A stretch of DNA of 64,000 bases from an uncultured Spartobacteria bacterium (lineage in GTDB: Bacteria; Verrucomicrobiota; Verrucomicrobiia; Chthoniobacterales; JAATET01). The stretch covers positions 1-64,000 of the forward strand of contig CALGTD010000108.1 of NCBI GenBank assembly GCA_937901895.1. Reading direction: 5' to 3'. Positions 42,979-50,634 of the stretch are shown one piece after another. The translations under genes were made by a program, and so were the position numbers. The notes under the pieces were generated by a model. The model was not told where the DNA came from and made no database searches. It saw nothing but the letters and a program-made list of their open reading frames with translations. Position 1 is the stretch's first letter, and each line of letters starts with the position of its first letter.

Positions 42979-43778
42979 CAGATGGTCTGGGAGAGGAATC
43001 CGCCGTCCACCCGAATGTCCGCCCCGGTGACGAAGCTCGAGGCGCGATGGGACGCCAGGAAGACGGTGGCACCGGCAAGTTCGTCCGGATTTCCAAAGCG
43101 CGCCATCGGCGTGTGTGCAAGAATCGAAGCGGCCCGCGGGGTGGGGGTGCCATCCTCGTTGAAGAGGAGCCGGCGGTTCTGTTCGGCGGGAAAGAAGCCC
43201 GGAGTGATCGAGTTCACGCGAACGCCGCGCGGTGCCCATTCGCGGGCGAGAAATTGCGTGAGGCTGAGGACGGCGGCCTTTGCGGCCGAGTAGGACACGA
43301 CGCGCGAGAGTGGAAGGTGCGCGGAGACGCTTGCGATGTTGATGATGCTGCCGCGACAGCGTTCCGCCATGGCGGAGCCAAATTCCTGGCAGGGAAGAAG
43401 GGCGCCACCGACAAGATTCAGATCGAAGTTTGCGCGCCAGTCGTCGGCATCGATGTTCTCGAACGGATTCTCCGGCGTCACGGTCACCTTGGGATCATTG
43501 CCGCCGGCGGCGTTCACGAGAATCGTCGGCGCGCCGACCCCGGCCGAGATGGCGGCGTGCGCTTCGGCGAGGCTTTGCCTGGACATGGCGTCGACGCGAA
43601 AGAACGTGCCTCCAATTTCTTTCGCGTAGGCCTCACCCCGTTCCACCGACCGCCCACAGACGGCGACCTTTGCACCGGCTTCCGCAAGCGCCGCGGCCAT
43701 GCGGCCGCCCAGCACACCGGTCGCGCCGATCACGACGGCAATTTCGTTTTCGAGGGAAAAGAGGGGTGAGGATGACAT
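42978..43778 (-). CDS. SDR oxidoreductase, likely D-mannonate oxidoreductase (UxuB-like)
   Basis: Classical short-chain dehydrogenase of 266 residues, with TGxxxGxG in the form GATGVLGGRMA (about 18-28), the NAAGGNDPK segment, catalytic Ser in IASVSAH, YSAAK (Tyr/Lys) and a GGFLSQTI end. The LVNAAGGNDPK stretch matches the Bacillus-type fructuronate reductase (YjmF/UxuB), which reduces D-fructuronate to D-mannonate. Context agrees: uronate isomerase diverges from it across 142 bases. Overlaps the LarA-like gene by one base, so the two are translated together. Confidence in SDR family is high, in substrate moderate. Confidence 0.88.
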   Translation of the reverse strand: MSSSPLFSLENEIAVVIGATGVLGGRMAAALAEAGAKVAVCGRSVERGEAYAKEIGGTFFRVDAMSRQSLAEAHAAISAGVGAPTILVNAAGGNDPKVTVTPENPFENIDADDWRANFDLNLVGGALLPCQEFGSAMAERCRGSIINIASVSAHLPLSRVVSYSAAKAAVLSLTQFLAREWAPRGVRVNSITPGFFPAEQNRRLLFNEDGTPTPRAASILAHTPMARFGNPDELAGATVFLASHRASSFVTGADIRVDGGFLSQTI

Positions 43779-43834
43779 GACGGCGGATTCTTGCGGGGGG
43801 ATGCCGCCGCGTCCATTCCGGAGATGAGAAAAAA

Positions 43835-43860
43835 GGTCGATTCAGGCAAGGTTTTCGACC
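43835..43860. promoter_or_regulatory. Inverted repeat between the SDR and uxaC genes
   Basis: GGTCGA (43835-43840) and TCGACC (43855-43860) are 6-base arms with a 14-base spacer in the 142-base divergent gap. A second symmetric stretch (GTTG-N6-CAAC) lies about 25 bases further toward uxaC and has a TTGG half site like those of GntR-type hexuronate regulators. Either may bind a uronate-responsive repressor; no regulator gene is next to it. Confidence 0.35.
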
Positions 43861-43920
43861 GACAAAGCTTGATGTCGCGCGTTGGTCCGACAACACTCCC
43901 CGCCGATTTCCCTCCCCTCC

Positions 43921-45321
43921 ATGCCGTTTGTTCATCCGGAATTCCTGCTCACGACGTCCATCGCCCGCCGGCTTTTTCACGAGGTTGCCGGGCCGCTGCC
44001 GATCATCGACTACCATTGTCATCTGCCGCCCCGCGAGGTTGCCGAAGACCGCCGTTTTTCCAATCTCACGGAGATCTGGCTCGAGGGCGATCACTACAAA
44101 TGGCGCGCGTTGCGGACCAATGGCATCGAGGAGCGATTGATCACAGGCGATGCCGATCCGAAGGAAAAATTTCTCGCATGGGCACGCACGACGCCGATGA
44201 CCCTGCGCAATCCGCTGTATCATTGGACGCATCTCGAGCTGGCGCGCTATTTCGACATCCACGATCTCCTCGATGAGGAATCCGCGGAGTCAATCTGGGA
44301 GCGCGCCAACGCGAAGCTCGCGGAGCCGGAGTTTTCCGCGCGCGGCATCCTCGAAAAATTCAAGGTCGAGGTGGTGGGAACGACGGATGATCCCACGGAC
44401 ACGCTCGAATGGCATGCGATGTGCCGGGACCTGCCGACGAAGGTGCTGCCGACTTTTCGGCCCGACCGCGCGTGTGCGATCGATACAGGCGACGAGTGGA
44501 ACGCGTGGGTCGATCTGCTCGCGGAGCGGAGTGGAATGTCGATCGAGACGTCCGACGACTTCTTTGCCGCGCTCGAGAAGAGGCATGATTTCTTTCATGA
44601 GATGGGAGGACGACTGTCGGACCACGGAACCGGCCGGTTTCCATTCGCCTCCGCGACGGACGGCGAGATCGCGACGATTTTCCGCGAGGCGCGGGCGGGA
44701 GCGACGATTTCGCCGGAGCAGGCGGAAAAGTTTGCCACGCGCGTGTTGCTCGAGACGGGACGCTGGAATGCCGCCAGGGGGTGGACGATGCAGCTTCACG
44801 TCGGAGCGTTGCGCAACAACCGCTCCGCGATTCTGCGAACGATCGGTCGTGATGCCGGATGTGATTCCATTGGCTCGTGGTCGCACGCGGAGCAGATTTC
44901 CCGTTTCCTCGACGCGCTGGATTCGGAGGGCAGGCTGCCGCGCACGATCCTCTACAACCTGAATCCTGCCGACAACTACGTCTTCGCGACGATGATCGGG
45001 AACTTCCAGGACGGATCGATTCCCGGAAAGGTGCAGTTCGGCTCCGGCTGGTGGTTTCTCGATCAGCGTCAGGGCATCGAGTGGCAGCTCGACGCGCTGT
45101 CGAATTGCGGACTGCTCAGCCGTTTCGTCGGCATGATCACCGATTCGCGGTCATTCCTGTCGTATCCGCGTCATGAATATTTCCGTCGCGTGCTTTGCGA
45201 GTTGATTGGTCGCGATGTGGCTTGTGGAAGCCTCCCCGATGACTTCAGGATGCTCGCCCGACTCGTCGAAGGAGTTTGCTACGGCAACGCCCGGAAATTC
45301 TTCGGCATTTTCCCCAACTGA
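43921..45321 (+). CDS. uxaC: Uronate isomerase
   Basis: Interconverts D-glucuronate and D-fructuronate, or D-galacturonate and D-tagaturonate, as the first step of hexuronate catabolism. The 466-residue protein has IIDYHCHLPPREVAE with the HxH site (about 32-37), NLTEIWLEGDHYKWRALR in pieces, TDDPTDTLEWH, FRPD, and C-terminal QFGSGWWF, RFVGMITDSRSFLSYPRHEYFR. Start at MPFVHPEFLL is chosen over the Met 13 codons upstream. Followed after 23 bases by the MFS transporter. It works with the divergent SDR to give D-mannonate. Confidence 0.96.
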   Translation: MPFVHPEFLLTTSIARRLFHEVAGPLPIIDYHCHLPPREVAEDRRFSNLTEIWLEGDHYKWRALRTNGIEERLITGDADPKEKFLAWARTTPMTLRNPLYHWTHLELARYFDIHDLLDEESAESIWERANAKLAEPEFSARGILEKFKVEVVGTTDDPTDTLEWHAMCRDLPTKVLPTFRPDRACAIDTGDEWNAWVDLLAERSGMSIETSDDFFAALEKRHDFFHEMGGRLSDHGTGRFPFASATDGEIATIFREARAGATISPEQAEKFATRVLLETGRWNAARGWTMQLHVGALRNNRSAILRTIGRDAGCDSIGSWSHAEQISRFLDALDSEGRLPRTILYNLNPADNYVFATMIGNFQDGSIPGKVQFGSGWWFLDQRQGIEWQLDALSNCGLLSRFVGMITDSRSFLSYPRHEYFRRVLCELIGRDVACGSLPDDFRMLARLVEGVCYGNARKFFGIFPN

Positions 45322-45344
45322 ATTTCGCTTCCCGGAGCAACACA

Positions 45345-46646
45345 ATGATTTCCCCAGAATCCTCCCAATCCTCCGTCGGCCGCTATCGCTGGTTCATCTG
45401 CGCGCTGCTCTTTTTCGCGACGACGATCAACTACATTGACCGGCAGATCCTCTCGCTGCTCAAGCCCGTCCTCGACGAGGAGCTGGGCTGGTCCGACACG
45501 GAATACGGGATGGTCAATGCGGCGTTTCAGTTCGCCTATGCGGTCGGCCTGTTCGGGTTCGGATGGTTCGTCGATCGTGTCGGTCCGAAGATCGGCTATG
45601 GCGTCTCGATCTTTGCATGGAGCGTGGCGGCGGCCGGTCATGCACTTGTCTCGACCGTGAGTGGATTCTTTGCCGCGCGCGTTGCCCTCGGTCTAGGCGA
45701 AGGCGGTAATTTCCCCTCCGCGATCAAGGCCGTCGTCCAGTGGTTTCCAAAGCGCGAACGCGCATTTGCCACGAGCATCTTCAACGCCGGAACGAATGTC
45801 GGTGCCATCGCGGCGCCGGCCCTCGTGCCGCTTCTCGCGTTTCACTACGGCTGGCACTCTCCATTCATCCTCGCGGGTATAGCCGGTGTGCTGTGGCTGT
45901 TTCTCTGGGTTCCATTCTACAGCAGCCCGGAGAAGTCGAAATTCGTGGGGAAGCCGGAGATGGCGCACATCCACAGCGACCCTGACGAGGCCCTGCAGGA
46001 TGCGGGTGGGAAAATTCCGTGGATCGGCCTGCTCAAGTATCCGCAGGCATGGTCCTTCATCGTCGCGAAGTTCATGACGGACCCGATCTGGTATTTCATG
46101 CTGATCTGGCTGCCGGACTATTTTAAAAAGACACGCGGGCTCGACTTGAAGGGAAGCTGGATGCTGCTGGTGACCATTTACACGATCGTCACGGTTCTCA
46201 GCATTTTCGGCGGCTGGCTTACCGGACATCTCGTTTCCAAGGGCTGGTCCGTCACCCGTGCGCGAAAGACGGGAATGTTGATCTTCGCCGTCTGCGTCCT
46301 GCCGCTGCTCGTGGCGACCTTCGTGGGGAACTGGATGGCGGTGCTCCTCATTGGTCTCGCCGGCGCGGCGCATCAGGCGTGGTCGGCGACGATTTACACC
46401 ACCGTTTCGGATATGTTCCCCAAGCGCGCCGTCGCGTCGCTGGTAGGCATGGGGGGAATGGCAGGCTCGATCGGAGGCATCATCTTCCCGATCGTGACCG
46501 GGATTCTGCTCGACAAGCTCGGCGGATTCACGGGCTACGCCATCATGTTCGGCGTGTGCAGCTGCTCCTACCTCATCTGCTTCTTCATCCACAATCTGCT
46601 CGCGCCGACATTCGAGCAGGTGCGGATGGAAGAGAATCCGGCTTGA
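45345..46646 (+). CDS. MFS transporter, ExuT-like hexuronate permease
   Basis: Major facilitator of the anion:cation symporter group, 433 residues with about 12 membrane helices. NYIDRQILSLLKPVL and a GFGWFVDRVGPK (loop 2-3 motif) are typical, as is RVALGLGEGGNFPSAIKAV. Location directly after uxaC points to glucuronate or galacturonate uptake by proton symport, like E. coli ExuT; other sugar acids are possible. Start placed at MISPESSQ; an upstream in-frame Met lies inside uxaC. There is no obvious terminator after it and the next small gene starts at once. Confidence 0.9.
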   Translation: MISPESSQSSVGRYRWFICALLFFATTINYIDRQILSLLKPVLDEELGWSDTEYGMVNAAFQFAYAVGLFGFGWFVDRVGPKIGYGVSIFAWSVAAAGHALVSTVSGFFAARVALGLGEGGNFPSAIKAVVQWFPKRERAFATSIFNAGTNVGAIAAPALVPLLAFHYGWHSPFILAGIAGVLWLFLWVPFYSSPEKSKFVGKPEMAHIHSDPDEALQDAGGKIPWIGLLKYPQAWSFIVAKFMTDPIWYFMLIWLPDYFKKTRGLDLKGSWMLLVTIYTIVTVLSIFGGWLTGHLVSKGWSVTRARKTGMLIFAVCVLPLLVATFVGNWMAVLLIGLAGAAHQAWSATIYTTVSDMFPKRAVASLVGMGGMAGSIGGIIFPIVTGILLDKLGGFTGYAIMFGVCSCSYLICFFIHNLLAPTFEQVRMEENPA

Positions 46647-46886
46647 GTGGTTGCCTCCTGGCTCGGGAAACGCCTGGGCAGGATTGCGCGGCGAATTCCG
46701 CCTGACTGGAGGATGGGAGAACGCTTCCGCCCGAATGTGAGGTTGCTCGCGAGGGGCGTCGTGACCGCTTTCGGCATGACGCTGCTTGCCACGGCGGGCT
46801 TTTTGATGGTGTTTGCAATCGTGGTCCTGGGCGGCGGGTATGCCAGGAAACGACTCCGCTCGCGGAGCGGATCGACGCGCCGCTAG
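46647..46886 (+). CDS. Small membrane protein, unknown
   Basis: A 79-residue frame that begins with GTG directly after the transporter stop (which it abuts). It has a basic N-terminal third and one strong hydrophobic helix (about 38-64, GVVTAFGMTLLATAGFLMVFAIVVLGGG) followed by a basic tail. An internal ATG (MGERFRP) could be the real start. The coding evidence is modest: no homology recognised, only good placement and a clear membrane segment. Overlaps the convergent gene by 4 bases. Confidence 0.45.
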   Translation: MVASWLGKRLGRIARRIPPDWRMGERFRPNVRLLARGVVTAFGMTLLATAGFLMVFAIVVLGGGYARKRLRSRSGSTRR

Positions 46887-47248
46887 GACTCGAATTCCGC
46901 GATCACGCGCTTTACGACGGCCATCGCATTGTAGGCTGCGGGATAGCCGATGTAGATCGTCATCTGGATCACGAGTTGTTTCACCTCGCCAGGGGTGAGG
47001 AGTCCGTTTTCCAGAGCGCCGCGCGTGTGCCATTCCAGCTGGGGGAGGCTCGCGGAGGTGACAAGCGAGGCGAGGGTGGCGATCTTCCGGGATTTCTGGT
47101 CGAGCTCCGGGTTCGTGTAGAAGTCGGCGAACCCGTGCTCGACGACAAATTTCGTGAGCTCCGGGGAATTCTCCATCGCACGCCGTGCGCCCTCCTCGCC
47201 GAGATGAAGCTTCAGCAGCGGCAGTCCCTCTTCGAATTTGTGACTCAT
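46883..47248 (-). CDS. Carboxymuconolactone decarboxylase-family protein
   Basis: A 121-residue protein of the CMD/AhpD-like helical family. LDQKSRKIATLASLVTSASLPQLEWHTRGALENGL and VKQLVIQMTIYIGYPAAYNAM (both in pieces) are the family pattern; the AhpD CxxC is absent, so it is nearer to the gamma-carboxymuconolactone decarboxylase group than to peroxidases. Start chosen at MSHKFEEGL; the upstream frame is not conserved. Last gene of the minus-strand group starting with the HAD gene. Function beyond the family is open. Confidence 0.85.
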   Translation of the reverse strand: MSHKFEEGLPLLKLHLGEEGARRAMENSPELTKFVVEHGFADFYTNPELDQKSRKIATLASLVTSASLPQLEWHTRGALENGLLTPGEVKQLVIQMTIYIGYPAAYNAMAVVKRVIAEFES

Positions 47249-47298
47249 TCCATCCGAGGGGAGCAAGCTGCGGGCCGCCGCGGAGTCGACGGCTGGAA

Positions 47299-47538
47299 TC
47301 AATGGTAGTTGAACAGGTCGGCCGGACCGTAGGCCGTGCCGGCGGCGGTGTTCAGGGCATTCAGGATCTTGCGCTGCACGTTTGGCGTGAGGCGCCGGCC
47401 CTTGCACGCGCGGGACACCATCTTGTGCGTGATTTGTTCGGTGGAGGCGGCGACAAGGTCGTGCGGTTTTAGTCCGTGATGGACGAGAAGCGCGGCGATG
47501 GGCTGTTCTCCGAGATTGCGTTCGACGGGGTCGGTCAT
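47299..47538 (-). CDS. Small helical protein, possibly DNA-binding
   Basis: A 79-residue protein overlapping the start of the CMD gene region by position and the SemiSWEET gene by 4 bases (ATGA). Its middle, LKPHDLVAASTEQITHKMVSRACKGRRLTPNVQRKILNAL in pieces, looks like a short helix-turn-helix with basic recognition helix, as in small XRE-like proteins, ending in a conserved-looking YGPADLFNYH. No known family assigned. Gene order within an operon suggests it is real. Confidence 0.6.
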   Translation of the reverse strand: MTDPVERNLGEQPIAALLVHHGLKPHDLVAASTEQITHKMVSRACKGRRLTPNVQRKILNALNTAAGTAYGPADLFNYH

Positions 47539-47801
47539 GGTCGTTTCGAGCGGAGCGACAGTGTCAGGATCAGCACGCTGGCGGCGAGGAGGAATGTCAC
47601 GGCGTTGGCCAGGATGAGCGGCAGATCCCTGCGCAGAATCCCGTAGACGAGCCAGAGGAAAACGCCCGTCGCAAAAATGCTGAACGCCGGCAGCGAAATG
47701 TCCTCCGCCCGTCGGGTGCGCCAGATTTTCACGACCTGCGGGACGAACGAGAACGTCGTCAGTGTCGCGGCGACAAGCCCGATCAGCTGATTGTCCGGCA
47801 T
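47535..47801 (-). CDS. SemiSWEET sugar transporter
   Basis: An 88-residue three-helix PQ-loop protein of the bacterial SemiSWEET family, which dimerises to carry mono- or disaccharides across the inner membrane. Helix 1 holds the PQ motif (TTFSFVPQVVKIWRTR), then ISLPAFSIFATGVFLWLVYGI and ILANAVTFLLAASVLILTL. It overlaps both neighbours, the HAD gene and the small helical gene, so a joint role in sugar uptake and dephosphorylation is likely. Its sugar is unknown. Confidence 0.9.
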   Translation of the reverse strand: MPDNQLIGLVAATLTTFSFVPQVVKIWRTRRAEDISLPAFSIFATGVFLWLVYGILRRDLPLILANAVTFLLAASVLILTLSLRSKRP

Positions 47802-48601
47802 GGCGTCCTCCTCAGGGATTCCACGGCGCGCGCGAACGCGGCTTCCGGAGCGCCCGTCGCGGCGACCTCGGTGGCGGCTTCACGTGCGGCGACCGTGCCG
47901 TGAGGCATCGCAAACGACCACCCCGCCCAGCGAAAGAGCGGGATGTCATTGTCTCCGTCGCCGAAGGCGACCACCTCGTGCGAGCTGATTCCCATTCGCT
48001 CGGTGACCGCTGCGACGCCCAGCGCCTTCGATGCGTCTGACGGCAGGAACTCGTAGAGATGCTCCTCGGTCCGGACGTGGTAAAGCGGGAGCCCCGCAAT
48101 CTCGGGCAGATCCGGCAGGCGGGAGATGGATTCCGCCTCCCCGAGCCACACGACCTTGTGTGCATGGATTCGCGAAAAATCCGTAGCGTCTGTTTCCAGC
48201 GGCTGTCCGCCGGCAAGGTGACCATAGTAATCGGTGAGCGGATCGGGTTGCAGCGTGCGCACGGCATCCTCCGAGTAGATGACGCTCGAAAACCCCAGCC
48301 GCGATCCGAGTCCGATGAGTAGACGGGTTTCGGCGGGTGTAAGAAAGACCGAGTAAATCGCCTGGTTTGCCTGAAGGTCGAAGACCGACGCACCCTGGCA
48401 GGTCACCGCCCAGCGCGCATCGGCGACCTGTGCGAGATAGGGGGTGATGCGGGTGAGGTGACGGCCGGTCGCGAGCAGGATTTCGACGCCGTCGGCTTCC
48501 AGGCTGCGAAGCGCTGCGAGGTTCTCCGGGCTGATCTGCTTGTCCGGTCCCAGCAGTGTGCCGTCCAGATCGATGGCGGCGAGTTTGATCGTTCTTTTCA
48601 T
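47783..48601 (-). CDS. HAD hydrolase of the Cof type (sugar phosphatase-like)
   Basis: A 272-residue haloacid-dehalogenase phosphatase of subfamily IIB (Cof). Motif I is AIDLDGTLLG (about 9-18), motif II LLATGRHL, motif III a lysine in ASKALGVAAV, and motif IV FGDGDNDIPLF. Cof enzymes dephosphorylate hexose phosphates or flavin precursors. The ATG at 48601 is chosen; it lies 63 bases from the divergent DeoR-type regulator, in an AT-rich gap with repeats. It heads an overlapping unit with SemiSWEET, suggesting sugar phosphate metabolism under DeoR control. Confidence 0.9.
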   Translation of the reverse strand: MKRTIKLAAIDLDGTLLGPDKQISPENLAALRSLEADGVEILLATGRHLTRITPYLAQVADARWAVTCQGASVFDLQANQAIYSVFLTPAETRLLIGLGSRLGFSSVIYSEDAVRTLQPDPLTDYYGHLAGGQPLETDATDFSRIHAHKVVWLGEAESISRLPDLPEIAGLPLYHVRTEEHLYEFLPSDASKALGVAAVTERMGISSHEVVAFGDGDNDIPLFRWAGWSFAMPHGTVAAREAATEVAATGAPEAAFARAVESLRRTPCRTIS

Positions 48602-48617
48602 GTTTTCACTTAACAAA

Positions 48618-48661
48618 GCGTAGAAATACGCGTAATCAAATAAGAAAACGCAAAAAAACGC
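48618..48661. promoter_or_regulatory. Operator-like repeats in the HAD/deoR divergent gap
   Basis: The 63-base AT-rich gap holds GCGTA-GAAA-TACGC (48618-48631) and two direct copies of AAAACGC ten bases apart (48645-48651 and 48655-48661), one helical turn, just ahead of the regulator start. The pattern suits binding by the DeoR-type protein to control itself and the HAD/SemiSWEET genes. Function is inference. Confidence 0.45.
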
Positions 48662-48664
48662 ATC

Positions 48665-49423
48665 ATGCTGCAGGAAGAACGTCTCACGAAGATTCTGGAC
48701 CGGCTCGCCGCCGAGGGGCGGGTGCTTTCGGCTCCACTGGCGGCATGGCTGGGGGTGTCCGAGGACACGATCCGCCGCGATCTCGCGGAGCTTTCCCAGC
48801 GGGGGCAGCTGCGTCGCGTGCACGGCGGGGCGGTGCCGGTTGCCACGGTGCATCCGGAGTTCAAGGTCCGGTCCGCCGAGCATCTGGGGGAGAAGGACCG
48901 GATCGCCGAGGAGGCGGTCCGGCTCATGAGACCCGGGCAGCTCATCTTTCTCGATGCCGGCACGACGGTGCTGGCGCTTGCCCGCCATTTTCCCCGGAAT
49001 CTTTCCGCGACCGTGGTCACCCACAGCACCGTGACGGCGACCACGCTTGCCGACTGGCCGAATCTCGAGGTGCTGCTGATTGGCGGCAAGCTCTTCAAAC
49101 CGGGACTGTCCACGATCGGGCCGGAGGCGGTCGCGGGGTATCAGCGGATGCGCGCGGACATTTGCTTTCTTGGAGTCTGCGCGATTCACGCGGAGTTTGG
49201 GCTGACGGAGCTCACCTACGACGAGAGTCTGGTGAAACAGGCGATGATCCGGCAGTCGTCCCAGACGGTGGCGCTCGGGGCGGGGGACAAATTTGGCGTG
49301 ACGGCCAATTTCGAGGTCGCGCCCGCCTCCGCGGTCGACCGGGTGCTCACGGATGCGACCGCGCCGAAAAATGCGGTCCAGGCCCTGAGGGCGGCCGGGG
49401 TGGCGGTGGAGGTGATTCGGTAA
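48665..49423 (+). CDS. DeoR-family transcriptional regulator
   Basis: A 252-residue DeoR/GlpR-type regulator. The N-terminal winged helix (1-57) reads LAAEGRVLSAPLAAWLGVSEDTIRRDLAEL in parts, ending in GQLRRVHGGAVP; the C-terminal DeoRC sugar-phosphate sensor domain has LDAGTTVLALARHFP, TVVTHSTVTATTL and LLIGGKLF. Members sense phosphorylated sugars and repress neighbouring genes. Divergent to the HAD phosphatase/SemiSWEET unit across operator-like repeats, so that unit is its likely target. Confidence 0.93.
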   Translation: MLQEERLTKILDRLAAEGRVLSAPLAAWLGVSEDTIRRDLAELSQRGQLRRVHGGAVPVATVHPEFKVRSAEHLGEKDRIAEEAVRLMRPGQLIFLDAGTTVLALARHFPRNLSATVVTHSTVTATTLADWPNLEVLLIGGKLFKPGLSTIGPEAVAGYQRMRADICFLGVCAIHAEFGLTELTYDESLVKQAMIRQSSQTVALGAGDKFGVTANFEVAPASAVDRVLTDATAPKNAVQALRAAGVAVEVIR

Positions 49424-49507
49424 AAAACCGATTCCGGGTCACGGAAACGGGCAACGGTCTTCTTTTTCCAACTTGCTTCGTTGGAGCGTCCACCTAGTTT
49501 CGCAGCG

Positions 49508-50029
49508 ATGAGTGTCGAGACTCCCGTTGCCTACGACTCGAAGGTCGAGGGAAACGTCATTTTTACGAAGGTGGATGCCGCGATCAACTGGATGCGCGGC
49601 AACTCGCTGTGGCCCATGCCCATGGGGCTGGCGTGCTGCGCGATCGAGCTGATGGCCGCATCGTCGTCGCGTTACGACATTGCGCGATTCGGCGCGGAGG
49701 TGATGCGGTTTTCTCCGCGACAGTCCGATGTGATGATCGTCGCCGGCACGGTGACCTACAAGATGGCACTGGCCGTGAAGCGCATCTGGGATCAGATGCC
49801 GGAGCCGAAGTGGTGCATCGCAATGGGTGCATGCGCGTCGAGCGGCGGCATGTATCGCAGTTACGCGGTGCTTCAGGGCATCGACCACCTGCTCCCGGTG
49901 GACGTCTATATTTCCGGATGTCCTCCGCGGCCCGAGGCGCTGCTCGACGGCCTGATGAAGCTGCAGAAGAAAATCATGGGCGAGCGCGCGATCGAGGATC
50001 AGAAGCGCGAGCTGGTGGAAAATCTGTGA
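49508..50029 (+). CDS. nuoB: NADH-quinone oxidoreductase subunit B
   Basis: Complex I subunit carrying the N2 4Fe-4S cluster at the quinone site; 173 residues. The four expected cysteines are in GLACCAIELM (adjacent pair), MGACASSGGMY and VYISGCPPRPEALLDG. Start is MSVETPVAY; a frame upstream from 49481 is open but not conserved. Followed 2 bases later by nuoC, but there is no nuoA before it and no nuoD after it, so the complex I genes are split on this chromosome. A small repeat (TCCAAC/GTTGGA, 49467-49485) lies upstream. Confidence 0.96.
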   Translation: MSVETPVAYDSKVEGNVIFTKVDAAINWMRGNSLWPMPMGLACCAIELMAASSSRYDIARFGAEVMRFSPRQSDVMIVAGTVTYKMALAVKRIWDQMPEPKWCIAMGACASSGGMYRSYAVLQGIDHLLPVDVYISGCPPRPEALLDGLMKLQKKIMGERAIEDQKRELVENL

Positions 50030-50031
50030 CC

Positions 50032-50634
50032 ATGGACGAAGTCGTGAACAAGCTCGAGGCCCGGTTTCCCGGCGTCGTGCTCGAGCGGAAGGAGTTTCGG
50101 GGGGAAACCTCGCTGACGATCAAGAAGGAGACCGCTCGCGAGGTGGCGCTGTTCTGCCGGGATGAGCTGGCATTCGACTACCTGGTCGACCTCGCGACGA
50201 TCGATCACTTCCAGACGGAACCCCGCTGGGAGGTCGTCTATGAGCTCTATTCGATGTCGGCAAACATCCACCTGCGCTTGAAATACACGATGCCCGAGGA
50301 TGAGCCCGAGGCTCCGACGGTCTCGGACATCTGGCCGACCGCCGACTGGCATGAGCGTGAGGCGTTCGACATGATGGGCATCCGGTTCAAGGACCATCCG
50401 GATCTGCGCCGCATCCTGATGTGGGAGGGGTATCCCTACCATCCGCTGCGGAAGGATTTCCCGCTGGAAGGAAAGCCGAGCGAGACGCCGGATGTGGCAT
50501 TCTCCGAGGTCGCACCGCTGGCAGGCGGTCCGTTCGTCACCGCGCCCACCGACGGCACGACGCAGGTCCGTGAACCGCGCGCGCGGCATCTCCCTCCCGA
50601 GCCTCCCAAGAGCAAGTTTCTTTCCGAACCTTGA
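50032..50634 (+). CDS. nuoC: NADH-quinone oxidoreductase subunit C
   Basis: 30-kDa type subunit of complex I, 200 residues. The signature is in TADWHEREAFDMMGIRF followed by HPDLRRILMWEGY and YHPLRKDFPLEGK. The region after residue 150 (DVAFSEVAPLAGGPFVTAPTD...) is a low-complexity C-terminal extension, longer than in most NuoC proteins. The ATG at 50032 is used; a GTG overlapping the nuoB stop (50026) is an alternative. The rnd start overlaps its stop. Confidence 0.93.
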   Translation: MDEVVNKLEARFPGVVLERKEFRGETSLTIKKETAREVALFCRDELAFDYLVDLATIDHFQTEPRWEVVYELYSMSANIHLRLKYTMPEDEPEAPTVSDIWPTADWHEREAFDMMGIRFKDHPDLRRILMWEGYPYHPLRKDFPLEGKPSETPDVAFSEVAPLAGGPFVTAPTDGTTQVREPRARHLPPEPPKSKFLSEP

